Made by a program: the position numbers and the translations under genes. Positions 43,528 to 53,852 of a stretch of DNA of 64,000 bases are shown here, one piece after another. Every line of letters begins with the position of its first letter. Positions within the stretch are counted from its first letter, which is position 1. The notes under the pieces are model-generated. The model was not told where the DNA came from, did not search any database, and saw nothing but the letters and a program-made list of their open reading frames with translations. Source of the DNA: Candidatus Poribacteria bacterium (GTDB lineage Bacteria; Poribacteria; WGA-4E; PCPOR2b); NCBI GenBank assembly GCA_028819845.1, contig JAPPKS010000031.1, forward strand, positions 62,001 to 126,000, given 5' to 3'.

Positions 43528-44928
43528 CTACGCAAACTGGCGAAAGACGGTATAACTAGCCAGAGCGACCATGATGAGAAAGCATATCCAAAGTACGGAG
43601 TCGGCCTTCCACGTTGGTCTGATATGTCGGTTTACGTGGGCATAGCGCAGGTAGATGGTGCTGCCGGCAACGATTGGCATCATTATTGCCGCAATTGTGC
43701 CGCTTATGGTGAGCATCCAGACAGGGTTTTCAATAAAGAAATAACACAACGCCATAATCATGGGGGAAACTACAGCCCAGATTCGCATGACCCGCACACG
43801 GCCCCGATAGTCATCGGGATTAACCACGCCCAATACACCCATCGCGTCAGCAACCATGCGTGTACCCCCTGCTAGCGCTGAAACCACGGTCGAGAACAAT
43901 ACAAAGAATGCCCCCAATAGGAATAACCACGCCGCCCATTCACCCAACGTTTGAGTGTACACGCGGGATAAGATGCTGATCGTGTCGAGGCCATTAGGTA
44001 CGGTTTCCATTTGATGCAACACACCCGCACCCAACATATAGAAAGGCACTGTCGCACACGTCAACACTCCCAATGTCAGCAATACATCAGCCTGCATGAC
44101 CCGTATCCAGCCGCGCGCGCGGCGAATCCATTCCGGACTATCATCAGTAGGCCCTGCGAAACGGGCGTAACCCTTCTCGACGCACCAATACGTATAGGAC
44201 ATTGACTCCCCCGCAGTCACCCCGGTGGCGCCGTATGCTCCCAGCGCGGCAGCCACTGCGTAAGCTGGGAACTGAAATTGTAAGCCAGCACCCACATCGC
44301 CCCAGGTAATCGCATATGGCGTGAATTGCAGCATGACAGCGCACGCCAGTGTGAGAAAAGTAAAAGTTGCAACCATAAAGGTCATCAACTTTTCTAGGAA
44401 GCGATAGGTACCGCTCAGAATCAGAACCACCGCTAGTGCGGCAAAGATTATCGTCCACCATTTCGATGCGAGAAATGGAAACGCCATGTGAACCGCCTGC
44501 CCAACGCCGCCGTAGACGCCGCCGCCGCCTAAATGCGCCGGGATTTGCTGGAACATCCATAACCAGATAAACCATGAAATCGTCTTTCGAGGTCCCGGTA
44601 GTTTGCCCGGCAATCGATTAAAGGCGTGCAGCACCGTCTCGCCGGAAGAAACCGTATAACGCCCCAGCTCTGCCTGCACAATACTCTTTCCCCAACTGCT
44701 TACCAGCATCCACCAGAACATCACGAATCCAACGGTTGCGCCGAGTGTCGTTGTCATGATAATCTCACCGGAGCCAACTACGGTGCCTACCAAGATTAAC
44801 CCCGGTCCGAGAAACTTCAGCGTATTCCATAACCCGGCGGGCGGTTCTCTAACGTCTTCATGATGGCGAGTATAAGGATCTATGTTGAGATTCTGCCTTG
44901 ATGGTTTAAGTTCATCATTTTGTGGCAT
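43528..44928 (-). CDS. Divergent Nramp-family transporter lacking the DPGN motif
   Basis: The 466-residue protein has about 11 membrane segments. The N-terminal FLGPGLILVGTVVGSGEIIMTT occupies the helix 1 position, where true Nramp metal transporters have DPGN. Here the corresponding residues read GSGE. The helix 6 region reads GATGVTAGESMSYTYW in place of the MPH motif. Such DPGN-less Nramp-like proteins are probably not Mn/Fe carriers. The stop lies 54 bases from the convergent DUF1501 gene. The ATG at 44928 has only a weak ribosome site. Confidence 0.85.
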   Translation of the reverse strand: MPQNDELKPSRQNLNIDPYTRHHEDVREPPAGLWNTLKFLGPGLILVGTVVGSGEIIMTTTLGATVGFVMFWWMLVSSWGKSIVQAELGRYTVSSGETVLHAFNRLPGKLPGPRKTISWFIWLWMFQQIPAHLGGGGVYGGVGQAVHMAFPFLASKWWTIIFAALAVVLILSGTYRFLEKLMTFMVATFTFLTLACAVMLQFTPYAITWGDVGAGLQFQFPAYAVAAALGAYGATGVTAGESMSYTYWCVEKGYARFAGPTDDSPEWIRRARGWIRVMQADVLLTLGVLTCATVPFYMLGAGVLHQMETVPNGLDTISILSRVYTQTLGEWAAWLFLLGAFFVLFSTVVSALAGGTRMVADAMGVLGVVNPDDYRGRVRVMRIWAVVSPMIMALCYFFIENPVWMLTISGTIAAIMMPIVAGSTIYLRYAHVNRHIRPTWKADSVLWICFLIMVALASYTVFRQFA

Positions 44929-45015
44929 TTGCCAGTACCCCAGTTGGTAAGTTCTGTGATTTACGTCTATTGGATAAAAAGTATATGCAAACGTGAGGTT
45001 TCAATCTTCACCAAC

Positions 45016-47607
45016 TTATCCCATAGACGCCAATTCCGACTGATCCTTCCATAAAATTTGCAACATTGCTTTTAATGCTTGGTGCTCTGCGCTCTTCAGT
45101 GTCGGATCGGACTTTGTGAGTAACGCCGCCTCGGATTTTGCAAGCTCAAGAAGTGGGGCATCTCTGATAATATTGGCAATTTTGAAATCCGGAAGTCCGG
45201 ATTGCCGTGTCCCAAAAAATTCACCCGGCCCCCGAATTCGCAGGTCTTCCTCTGCAAGCTCAAATCCGTCGTTGGTCAGTGTCATTGCTTTGATGCGGCT
45301 CACACTATCTTCACCTTTCGGATTGGCAATGAGGTAACAGGAGGATTTGTGTTTGCCGCGTCCAACCCGGCCGCGCAACTGATGCAATTGCGCTAAACCG
45401 AACCGTTCAGCATTTTCAATCACCATTATCGTGGCGTTAGGGCAATCGATTCCGACTTCAATGACCGTTGTTGACACCAAAACATCAATTTGCCGATGCT
45501 TCAGGTGAAACATCACCTCCTGTTTCTCGGCTGATTTCATCCGTCCGTGTAAAAGCCCGACTCGTAGGTGAGGGAAGACGTTGTTTTGGAAGTGTTCCGC
45601 CATTTCCGTAGCAGCTTTTGTATCTTCAAGTTTGTCTGACTCTTCAACGAGCGGATACACGATGTAAGCCTGCCTCCCGCGCCGAATTTCGGTCTCGATT
45701 TGCGCGTACAGTTGGCTGCGGTTTTTCTCTTTCACCCATTTCGTGGCAATCTCACGCCGTCCAGGCGGCATTTCATCTATTACCGAGACGTTTAAGTCGC
45801 CATAGACTGTCAATGCAAGCGTTCGCGGAATGGGCGTGGCTGTCATAACAAGTACATCGGGAGTATTTCCTTTGTCCCGCAGCGTCGCCCGCTGCAAAAC
45901 GCCGAAGCGGTGCTGCTCATCTATGATGACGAGGCCTAGATGGTGAAATTTAACACCCTCTTGGATTAGGGCGTGCGTTCCAACTACGATATGCGCTGAA
46001 CCATCCGCGGTGGCAGCGAGGACCGCTTCACGTTCTTTCTTGGGAAGTTCGCTTTTGAGCAACACGACGTTTAAGTTCATGGGTTTGAGTAGTTCGGTTA
46101 AGTTGTATGCGTGTTGCTCGGCTAGAATCTCCGTAGGTACCATGATTGTACCTTGGTACCCGCTCTGGATGGCGCACAGCAGCGCCATAACGGCAACGAT
46201 GGTCTTACCGGACCCGACATCTCCTTGGAGCAACCGATTCATAGCTTGAGCAATGCTCATGTCGCTTTTGATTTCCGCAATGACTCGTTCTTGCGCTTGA
46301 GTCAATTGGAACGGAAGAGAATCGAAAAATTTTCGAATGAGGTCACCTTCAACTTGGAAGGCAATCCCTTTTTCTTTCGTCTCCCATCGCCGCTTTTTTA
46401 GTTCAAGCCCTACTTCCAGCAGTAAGAATTCCTCAAAAACAAGCCGTCTTCGCGCAGCTTTGAGTGATGGTTCCGAGGTCGGAAAATGGATTTCACCAAT
46501 CGCGGGACGCCGATCCAACAACCTATGTTTCCGGCGGAGGTCTAATGGGAGAATTTCGGGACACCGCTCTAAGTTTTCATCAAGTACGCTTTTAACCCAT
46601 TGGCGGAGCATGCGTTGAGTGAGATTAGCCGTTAGCGGGTATTTCGGCACGATTCGACCGGTGTGAATCAGGTCGGCATCCGCATCGTCAAGTATTTCGA
46701 CATCAAAGTCGGTCGTCTGAATCTCATTGTTTCGACGAGCGAATTTCCCGCTCACGACCACCCGAGTACCGATTTTCAACATGTGCTTGAGATAAGTAAT
46801 TCGACGCCCAAAACCCACAAGCATCGCCACTCCCGTATTATCGTAGACGGCAAATTTACCGACCGGCTTTGCGCCGCGTCGGCGCGGGGTAAATTGTGTC
46901 CGATTGACAACTTTCCCTTGAATTGTCTCGTGTCCATCCGCCCGCCCAACATCATAGATTGACCGAAACTGACTCCGATTCAGATAGGCCCTTGGGTAGT
47001 GTTGCAATAAATCCCCAACCGTATGAATATCGAGTTCTGATGCGAGTTTCGCTGCGCGCCGCGGGCCGATGCCCTTTGAGCACTCAATTGATGTCCGTAG
47101 AAAATTTAGTGAAGAAGAGTCGGTCGAAGCGGGTGCATCTGCAATCGTGGCTTCTAAAGTAGAGAATTCTGCCTGAATCTCAGCGCTCGCCGCTGGTGAA
47201 GAAACGTCTGAAATATCAAAAAGTGGATTTGGAATTTTGGACGGTTCTTCATCTGCTGATTGGAGCAGTTCGGCAGCTTGAGGGCTAGATTGCAACAAGG
47301 CGTAATCTTCGGCCAAGGACGTTGCCGCCGGCGTTTCGCCCAGCATCTTGTTTATTTGCTGTGTAGCGTTATGGATTACGTCAAGCCGCTCTGCCGGTGA
47401 CAACACCGCATAATCCGCAAACATATTCTCCATCGCGTTTAGTGACTTCTCTTGAGCCGGATTAAGCGTCAAGGTGCGGGCTTTTTCCACCCAAATGGAC
47501 ACATAATTTCCAAGACCGTTAACCGCCGCGTCATTCTTACACCCGTTGCGGTTTTCCTGTTGGAATGGGCGGCAAATTGTCCTTAGTATTTCGGCAAGTT
47601 CATTCAT
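45016..47607 (-). CDS. recG: ATP-dependent DNA helicase RecG
   Basis: RecG remodels stalled replication forks and Holliday junctions. The 863 residues include a wedge/OB domain (about 170-330, with IGPRRAAKLASELDIHTVGD before it). Helicase motif I is LLQGDVGSGKTIVAVMAL, motif II is DEQHRFG, and motif III is MTATPIPRTLAL. The C-terminal part holds VSTTVIEVGIDCPNATIMVIE and QLHQLRGRVGRG. An N-terminal extension of about 160 residues before the HhH-like segment is longer than in E. coli RecG (about 690 residues in total). The ATG at 47607 is without a clear Shine-Dalgarno. Confidence 0.96.
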   Translation of the reverse strand: MNELAEILRTICRPFQQENRNGCKNDAAVNGLGNYVSIWVEKARTLTLNPAQEKSLNAMENMFADYAVLSPAERLDVIHNATQQINKMLGETPAATSLAEDYALLQSSPQAAELLQSADEEPSKIPNPLFDISDVSSPAASAEIQAEFSTLEATIADAPASTDSSSLNFLRTSIECSKGIGPRRAAKLASELDIHTVGDLLQHYPRAYLNRSQFRSIYDVGRADGHETIQGKVVNRTQFTPRRRGAKPVGKFAVYDNTGVAMLVGFGRRITYLKHMLKIGTRVVVSGKFARRNNEIQTTDFDVEILDDADADLIHTGRIVPKYPLTANLTQRMLRQWVKSVLDENLERCPEILPLDLRRKHRLLDRRPAIGEIHFPTSEPSLKAARRRLVFEEFLLLEVGLELKKRRWETKEKGIAFQVEGDLIRKFFDSLPFQLTQAQERVIAEIKSDMSIAQAMNRLLQGDVGSGKTIVAVMALLCAIQSGYQGTIMVPTEILAEQHAYNLTELLKPMNLNVVLLKSELPKKEREAVLAATADGSAHIVVGTHALIQEGVKFHHLGLVIIDEQHRFGVLQRATLRDKGNTPDVLVMTATPIPRTLALTVYGDLNVSVIDEMPPGRREIATKWVKEKNRSQLYAQIETEIRRGRQAYIVYPLVEESDKLEDTKAATEMAEHFQNNVFPHLRVGLLHGRMKSAEKQEVMFHLKHRQIDVLVSTTVIEVGIDCPNATIMVIENAERFGLAQLHQLRGRVGRGKHKSSCYLIANPKGEDSVSRIKAMTLTNDGFELAEEDLRIRGPGEFFGTRQSGLPDFKIANIIRDAPLLELAKSEAALLTKSDPTLKSAEHQALKAMLQILWKDQSELASMG

Positions 47608-48004
47608 ATTGTTTGGATCACGGTTGCAAGTTTGGACAAATCAATTGGGTGGATACTACGGGTTGGTTTCACACACCCCTATTTCTTAGCAAACAAGCGG
47701 CTGTTAACATTTTGTAGTTTAATTGATAATAGCGATTCGCTTGCATTATACACCAATGTGTACTCAACTCAACAAGCATAATCAGGTAGAACGAGGGTGA
47801 ACAGTGTTTACCTCGCGGTGATAATCCGCCGTTACGAACTGAAGCGCAGCGGTTTTTCAAGTATTTCAAAAATACAGATGATAATTTCTTCCCAATTTTG
47901 GAAAACTATTATATACTATCATTATTTCTTGATGTACCAAAAAATCTATCGCCTGTTTTTGTGCTTAATTTTTATTATTGCTTGTTTCATTAGGAGAAAA
48001 TACT
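47608..48004. other. AT-rich divergent intergenic region (397 bases)
   Basis: This separates recG from the first HAF-like gene. It contains a candidate recG promoter (47745-47772) and the inverted repeat TACAC-CAAT-GTGTA (47749-47762) overlapping it. On the right side is the ribosome site AGGAG (47992-47996). No gene or RNA is recognised. Confidence 0.5.
47745..47772 (-). promoter_or_regulatory. Candidate recG promoter
   Basis: On the minus strand TTGAGT (47772-47767), a 16-base spacer and a perfect TATAAT (47750-47745) precede recG by about 135 bases. The repeat TACAC-CAAT-GTGTA overlaps the -10 edge and spacer. Confidence 0.45.
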
Positions 48005-49201
48005 ATGCGTGAGAGTTACACAAGACACAATGGGACCAAAACTACAACTTCGTTTTTCATGTTTGCCCTTTTAATATGCCTAAATTCCTTTTTTCTGTGG
48101 AACACCGATGCGCAAGTCAACCTTGAACCAATTGCCGCACCGGATGGCTCCAAATATACTTTTGAGCGTATTAGCGTCGAGGGTGTAGATTTCTTGGCGC
48201 TGGCGGCGAGCAGCGACTTTGAAGATTTCGCCGGCTACACGAAAAGTGATGACGGCGAAAAAAACGTAGCCTTTACACTCATTGACGGCGTTTTTAAGAA
48301 GTACGACTTCCCCGGCGCGAAAAACACCTATTTCTTCGCACTCGGAAATAATGGGATTGCCGCGGGGCACTACGAAGATAGCGGCGGGCTTTTCCACGGG
48401 GTTATCTTAGAGAATGGCGAGTGGCAGGAATACGACTTCCCGAATTCTGTTCAAACGGAGATTTATGGATATAGTGATTCAACGGGCGCACTGACGGGTA
48501 ATTTTACGGACGAGTCTGGTGTTCGCCGTGGATTCTCTGGAGAGACTATTGTTGAGTTCCCGGGGGCTTTGGAAACGTACGCCGATTTTGTAAGCGGACT
48601 AGGCAATATCGTGGGCAGCTACGTAGATACTGAAGGCGAATATCATGCGTACCTGCGCGGCCCTGGAGGTAGTTTTGCAACGCTGGATACGCCAGAAGTC
48701 CCAAACCAGGAATACTTTTATCTGCACGGTATCAACGATTCACTGGTTGCCGTTGGCAGAGCGAAATCGGAGGATGGCGTCCCGCTCACCTTTGTCGGCA
48801 ACCCCGTCGCACTGCAAGGATTTGGGGTTCCGGGCGCCGTTAGCACGGAAGGTTGGAACATCAATCAGGATAGTTCTGTCGTCGGACACTATGACTCCGC
48901 CGATGGACGCCGACACGGCTTTATCGCCAGACCCTTACAGCCGACCGCTGTGCGGCCGCCGCCTGACCTGAACTATACGTTTGAAAGCATTGATGTTCCC
49001 GGTGTAGAGTTTTTGGCGGTTACGGCGAGTAGCGACTTTGGAGATTACGCCGGCAACTTTCGGAGAGCTGTTGATGGAAAAGATGTCGGCTTTACACTCA
49101 TCAAGGGGGAATTTAAAGACTATGATTTCCCCGACTCGCAGGGCACCTATTTCTATGCACTCGGTAATGATGGGACCGCTGCCGGACACTACGCAAGATA
49201 G
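48005..49201 (+). pseudogene. HAF-like repeat surface protein 1, 5' part (frameshifted)
   Basis: The ATG at 48005 follows AGGAG by 8 bases and opens a signal peptide (FFMFALLICLNSFFLWNTDA). The first 280-residue module consists of repeats of the form GNFTDxxGxxxGF and GSYVDxxGxYHAY, as in HAF-type extracellular repeat proteins. A second module begins at YTFESIDVPGVEFLAV. The frame ends at GTAAGHYAR, where paralogues continue QDSDGLYHG. One extra G at 49193 moves the rest of the module into the frame continuing to 50699. Confidence 0.85.
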
Positions 49202-50699
49202 TGAGGGACTGTACCACGGAGTGGTATTGGAAAATGGGGAACTTCGAGAATGGCGTTTTCAGGATGCCGTTCAAACGGAGATATACGGTTTCAGTGATAG
49301 AACCAAGGCACTGACTGGTAGTTTTGTAGATGCTTCCGGTGTTCGCCGCGGGTTTTCAGGAGATATAGTCGTCGAACGCCCAGGGTCATCGGCAACATAC
49401 GCCGATTTTGTGAGTTGGACGGGAAATATCGTGGGCAGCTACGTGGATACAAAAGGCGTGTATCATGCATACATGCGTAGTCCGGTGGGCAGATTTCTAT
49501 CTATTGACCTTCCAAACGCACTAAATCTGGAATACTTTTTTCTCCACGGTCTAAACAGGGCAAGGACTGTTGTTGGCAGAGCCAAAGCGGTGGGTGATGT
49601 CCCGCGTACCTATGTTGGCAGCCCGCTCAATCTACAGGAATTGCATTTTCCGGGCAGCGTTAGCACGGAAGGGTGGAATATTAACGAGGATGGTTCAGTC
49701 GTTGGGCACTATGACTCGGCCGATGGGCGTAGACACGGATTTGTCGCAAGACTCGGCACTAAGGAAGAGAGCGATTATTTCAGCAATACGTATAATGTCA
49801 CGCTAACTACAGGGTTGAACATGATTTCAGTTCCGTTGGCACCCACTGCGGCGATGAACGCAAAGTCGCTTGCCGCGCTGACTGGTTCGACAATCGTCAT
49901 TACTATTGACGCAACGAACCAGCGTTTCGTCGCATGGACGCAAAGCGCACCGGACGACGGTTTTTCGATTGAAGGCGGAGGCGGATATATCGTCAATGTT
50001 CCGCAATCCCGCAGCTTCGCCTTCGTCGGCGCACCCTGGACAAGTCAACCGGAGTTGACAGCGGCGCCGCCTGCCATTTCCGTTAATTCGACCCAGCATA
50101 AGCAGGCATGGGCGTTCGTCGTTAACGGGCACCTCGAAGGTGTGCCGTCGTTTGACGGCTATCAGGTGTCCGTCCGCAACCTGAGAACAAACAGCACTAT
50201 AACTACGCCAGTGCAAGGCAATTACTTCGCTGCTGCCACCGCGGATTTGGCGCGCCAAAGCGTTGTCCAAGTCGGAGATGTGGTGGAAGTTCACGTCATC
50301 GGTCCGAGTGGCAATGTTGAGTCACCGACCCTCGACTACAGAGTAACCCCTGAGCACTTGGCAGACGCCGTAATGTCTGTGAGGCTCGACAGCATTGGCA
50401 GACCGAAGCTAACCCAGCTATTGCAGAACTACCCGAATCCGTTCAACCCGGAGACGTGGATTCCGTATCAACTCGCGGAAGACAGTACCGTGACGGTATC
50501 CATTTATGATACAACGGGTACGTTAATTCGCAGCCTTCCACTCGGTTTGCAGCCAGCGGGATTCTACAATAGCCGGCACCGCGCCGCTTACTGGGATGGA
50601 CGAAATGCCCTTGGGGAACGCGTTGCGAGCGGTACGTATTTGTACCAGTTGACGACGCCATCCTACCATCAAACACGGCGGCTGGTTATAATAAAGTAA
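49194..50699 (+). pseudogene. HAF-like repeat surface protein 1, 3' part (frameshifted) with FlgD/Por-type tail
   Basis: This continues module 2 in the +1 frame (QDSEGLYHGVVLENGELREW onward). Next is a beta-rich C-terminal region (GLNMISVPLAP, AWAFVVNGHLEGVPSFDGYQ), and finally the tail LLQNYPNPFNPETWIPYQL with SIYDTTGTLIRSL and ATYLYQLTTP-like strands ending RRLVIIK. The tail resembles FlgD-Ig/type IX sorting domains. Joined to the 5' part it would give about 898 residues. No independent start or ribosome site is evident at the junction. Confidence 0.85.
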
Positions 50700-50809
50700 G
50701 GTCTTTCCGATACCAGCGAGCGTCACAGCCGTGAAATCTTCGCAGCCGTAATATGCCGTTAGGCGTAGAAACACGCCTACACTCTACGTACGTTATAATG
50801 AGGATAACT

Positions 50810-52645
50810 ATGGATCACCACAAAAAAGCGATTCCAACCTTGTTCATATTTTTAACGGTCTGTGTTTTGGGATTTGGCGTTGCACGGGTCCATGCAGAAA
50901 TTCCGATAGCAGATTATTTCTTTGAAACTATAGAAGTCCCGGGTGTCGATTTTTTGGAAGTGGCTGCTAGCAACGATTTCGGGGATTATGCAGGCAACAC
51001 CCGCAGCCCCGATGGCGAGAAAATCGTCGGTTTCACATTGATTGACGGTGTTTTTAAAAGGTACCAGTTTCTAGGTGCTCTCAATACCTTCTTCTATGCA
51101 CTCGACAACACCGGAAAAGCAGCCGGGCACTACAAAGATATAGATGGACTCTATCACGGCGTTATCTTAGAAGGTGGCGAACTGCGCCAATACGATTTTC
51201 CCGGTGCCGCTGAAACCCACATCTACGGCATCAGCGATGAAACGGGGGCTTTGAGCGGTAACATCGTAGATGAAGCAGGCACCACCCACGCTTTCTCGGG
51301 GGAACTGACCATTACATTCCCCGGTGCAGTCAACACCTATGGAGACTTTGTTAACGCCGCAGGGGCTGTGGTCGGCAGTTACATCGATGCAGATGGCATG
51401 TTTCATGGATTCATACGCCACCCGGACGGCAGTTTCACCACTATTGACCTTCCAACAATGCCGAATCTTAGATACCTATTCGTTAATACCATCACCGATT
51501 TCGGGGTTATCGGTTTCAGAGCCAAAGCTGCAAACGACATACTGCGTTCCTATATCCTCTTACCAGATGGCACCCTCTATGAAGTGCGCATCCCAGGTAG
51601 TGTTATCACTGTCGTCCGAAATGTTAATCAGGATGGAAGTATTGTCGGGTATTATGACTTAGCGGATGGACGTAGACTCGGTTTCCTCGGTAGACCAAAT
51701 ACACAACCAGCCAGCGAAAGTTTCGGCAATATTTTTTCTATACACCTCTCTCAAGGTTTGAACATGCTGTCTGTGCCGCTGAAACCGACTGTCCACATGA
51801 CAGCGCGCACGCTTGCAGTAAAGACAAACGCGACCACGGTCATTACACTTGATGCGGAAAACCAACAATTCGTCGGGTGGACCCTAGATGCACCGGACGA
51901 CGGATTTTCCATCGAAGGGGGTAATGGGTACATCGTCAATCTACCAATGGCGCGCGACATAGTCTTCACGGGGACAGCGTGGACAAATCTAGCGGAGGCT
52001 GCACCTGCCATTCCCCCCTTGATAAGGGGGGACAGGGGGGTTGTCCAGGAAGCATGGGCGTTCGTTGTAACCGGGCATTTGAACGGTAAACCGGCGTTTG
52101 ACGGCTATCAGGTAATAGTCCGGAACCTCAGAACAAACAGCGCGATAACCGCATCGGTGCGGGGCAGCTACTTCGCCGCTGCAACCGCCGACTTGTCGCG
52201 GCGAAGCGTTGTGCAAATTGGAGATGAAATTGAAGTTCATGTCGTCGGTCCGGGCGGAGTTGTTGAATCTCAAACCCTAAGATATAAAGTTACCCGTGAA
52301 CACTTGGCAAACGCCGTGATGTCTGTCAAACTTGACGGAATTGGTAAACCCAAACTGACGCGGTTATTGCAGAACTATCCCAATCCGTTCAACCCGGAAA
52401 CGTGGATTCCGTATCAACTTTCGGAAGACAGTCCTGTGACGGTATCAATTTATGATACAACAGGTAAGTTAATTCGCAATCTTCCACTCGGTATTCAATC
52501 AGCGGGGTTTTACAATAGTCGAGACCGCGCCGCATATTGGGATGGACGTAATGCCGAGGGCGAAGGCGTCGCGAGCGGCGCCTATTTCTACCAATTGACT
52601 ACGCCGTCTTTCCATCAAACGCGTCAGCTTGTCATTATAAAATAG
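50810..52645 (+). CDS. HAF-like repeat surface protein 2 with FlgD/Por-type tail (intact paralogue)
   Basis: The 611-residue protein has a signal peptide (TLFIFLTVCVLGFGVARVHA). It has one HAF-like module (about residues 30-310), the shared GLNMLSVPLKP/AWAFVVTGHLNGKPAFDGYQ region, and the tail NYPNPFNPETWIPYQLSEDS. It differs from the neighbouring paralogues by an in-frame GC palindrome (52011-52042) that encodes PPLIRGDRG before VQEAWAF. The ATG at 50810 has GAGGA 6-7 bases upstream; the frame is open from 50753. Probably exported and surface-attached; ligand unknown. Confidence 0.88.
   Translation: MDHHKKAIPTLFIFLTVCVLGFGVARVHAEIPIADYFFETIEVPGVDFLEVAASNDFGDYAGNTRSPDGEKIVGFTLIDGVFKRYQFLGALNTFFYALDNTGKAAGHYKDIDGLYHGVILEGGELRQYDFPGAAETHIYGISDETGALSGNIVDEAGTTHAFSGELTITFPGAVNTYGDFVNAAGAVVGSYIDADGMFHGFIRHPDGSFTTIDLPTMPNLRYLFVNTITDFGVIGFRAKAANDILRSYILLPDGTLYEVRIPGSVITVVRNVNQDGSIVGYYDLADGRRLGFLGRPNTQPASESFGNIFSIHLSQGLNMLSVPLKPTVHMTARTLAVKTNATTVITLDAENQQFVGWTLDAPDDGFSIEGGNGYIVNLPMARDIVFTGTAWTNLAEAAPAIPPLIRGDRGVVQEAWAFVVTGHLNGKPAFDGYQVIVRNLRTNSAITASVRGSYFAAATADLSRRSVVQIGDEIEVHVVGPGGVVESQTLRYKVTREHLANAVMSVKLDGIGKPKLTRLLQNYPNPFNPETWIPYQLSEDSPVTVSIYDTTGKLIRNLPLGIQSAGFYNSRDRAAYWDGRNAEGEGVASGAYFYQLTTPSFHQTRQLVIIK
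52011..52042 (+). repeat. GC-rich palindromic repeat inside a coding sequence
   Basis: CCCCCCTT-GAT-AAGGGGGG is a perfect 8-bp inverted repeat with a 3-base loop, followed by ACAGGGGGG. It lies where the other paralogues have the unrelated residues ISAEAVQEHE or ISVNSTQHKQ. It resembles GC-rich intergenic repeats of several bacteria, here captured in frame. Confidence 0.65.
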
Positions 52646-53138
52646 AGTCACTTTTAGTCATTGCAACTAAAAATCATTCATTTGCTCATTGGTTTGTGGG
52701 AGAGGCTTCCTAGCCTTGATTGTCAATCAATCACTCCTTGTGTAAATTTGAACCTAAATGATTATAGTAACCTAAAGGCGTCACGGTTGTGATATCCGTG
52801 TAACTGTGACACCCATTAAAGTTCGAAAACTATTTGATAATCCCAATTTGAAAATTGTTCTCGCATGCTGTAATTGATAATCGGTCTGAATTTAGACTTT
52901 CAAATGTTCAATCTAAGAAACATTCGTAAACAGCGTGGTTTTTCTTCCATTTATTGGTGAAGTGCCATATAATATCAAGAAATCCAAATCTTCGCAGAAA
53001 TGGAACTCTGGTTTTAAAACAAAATTCTGAACTCAACCCTACCATGGTTCAAGAACTAGATTCACCTAACGATCCGTCAGAACGGACACAGTGTCCGTTT
53101 ATCTTTGGAGCAAAATAATCTAAGCGAGGTTTTCTTTA
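52646..53138. other. 493-base intergenic region between paralogues 2 and 3
   Basis: No gene is seen. An AT-rich hairpin (TTTTAGT/ACTAAAA, 52652-52672) follows paralogue 2. A perfect inverted repeat AACGGACAC-A-GTGTCCGTT (53081-53099) lies 40 bases upstream of the paralogue 3 ATG. The remainder is A+T-rich and without recognisable promoters. Confidence 0.5.
53081..53099. promoter_or_regulatory. Perfect inverted repeat 40 bases upstream of paralogue 3
   Basis: AACGGACAC-A-GTGTCCGTT is a 9-base inverted repeat with a single central base, followed by TTATCTTT. It could be an operator or a weak hairpin in the leader. Confidence 0.4.
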
Positions 53139-53852
53139 ATGCAGAATAAGAACAAAAGCGGTTATTTTATTTTCATCTTCACGTTTTTGATGTGCCTTAA
53201 TTCCCTTTTCTTTGGAAACAGTGCCGCACAAGTCAACGATCCATCCGTTGTCGCGACGGGAGGTTCCAACTATACCATTGATTCTATTCGGGTTGAAGGC
53301 GTAGAGTTTTTGGCGGTGACTGCGAGTAGCGACCATGAAGACTACGCGGGTTACACACTGAGCGCTGACGGGGAAAAGACCGTCGCCTTTACACTCATTG
53401 ATGGCGAATTTAAGAGGTATGAATTCGAAAACTCGCAGGACACTCGATTCTATGCGCTCGGTAATGACTTGCGAGCTGCAGGACACTACCAAGACAGCGA
53501 CGGTCTGTACCACGGTGTCATCATGGAAAACGGTGAATTGCAGCGCTATGATTTTCCGGGTGCTGTCCAAACGTTTATTTACGGTATCAGCGATGCGACC
53601 GGGGTGCTTACCGGCAATTGGATTGACGAAGCCGGCGTGCACCGCGGCTTTTCAGGGGATGAAACAGTTGAATTCCCCGGGGCGCGGGAGACGCACGCTC
53701 ATTTTGTGAACGCGAGCGGAGGTATGGTAGGCAGCTACGTTGATGCTGGCGGCGTATACCATGCATACGTGCGGACCCCGGGTGGTAGGTTTATTTCACT
53801 CGACCTGCCGCGTGCAGGAGAACTGGAATACTTTATTTGTGCACGGCATTAA
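53139..53852 (+). pseudogene. HAF-like repeat surface protein 3, 5' part (frameshifted)
   Basis: The ATG at 53139 has GAGG 8 bases upstream and a signal peptide (YFIFIFTFLMCLNSLFFGNS). It encodes most of the first HAF-like module, with GHYQDSDGLYHGVIMENGEL and VGSYVDAGGVYHAYVRTPGG. It ends at GELEYFICARH, where the paralogues continue FLHGIND. One extra T in CTTTATTTG near 53832 shifts the frame; the reading then resumes in the frame running to 55827. Confidence 0.85.

Noticed and set aside
52646-53138. Possible RNA gene between paralogues 2 and 3
   Set aside because: Only short AT-rich inverted repeats are visible; no tRNA-like or other known RNA fold could be drawn by eye.
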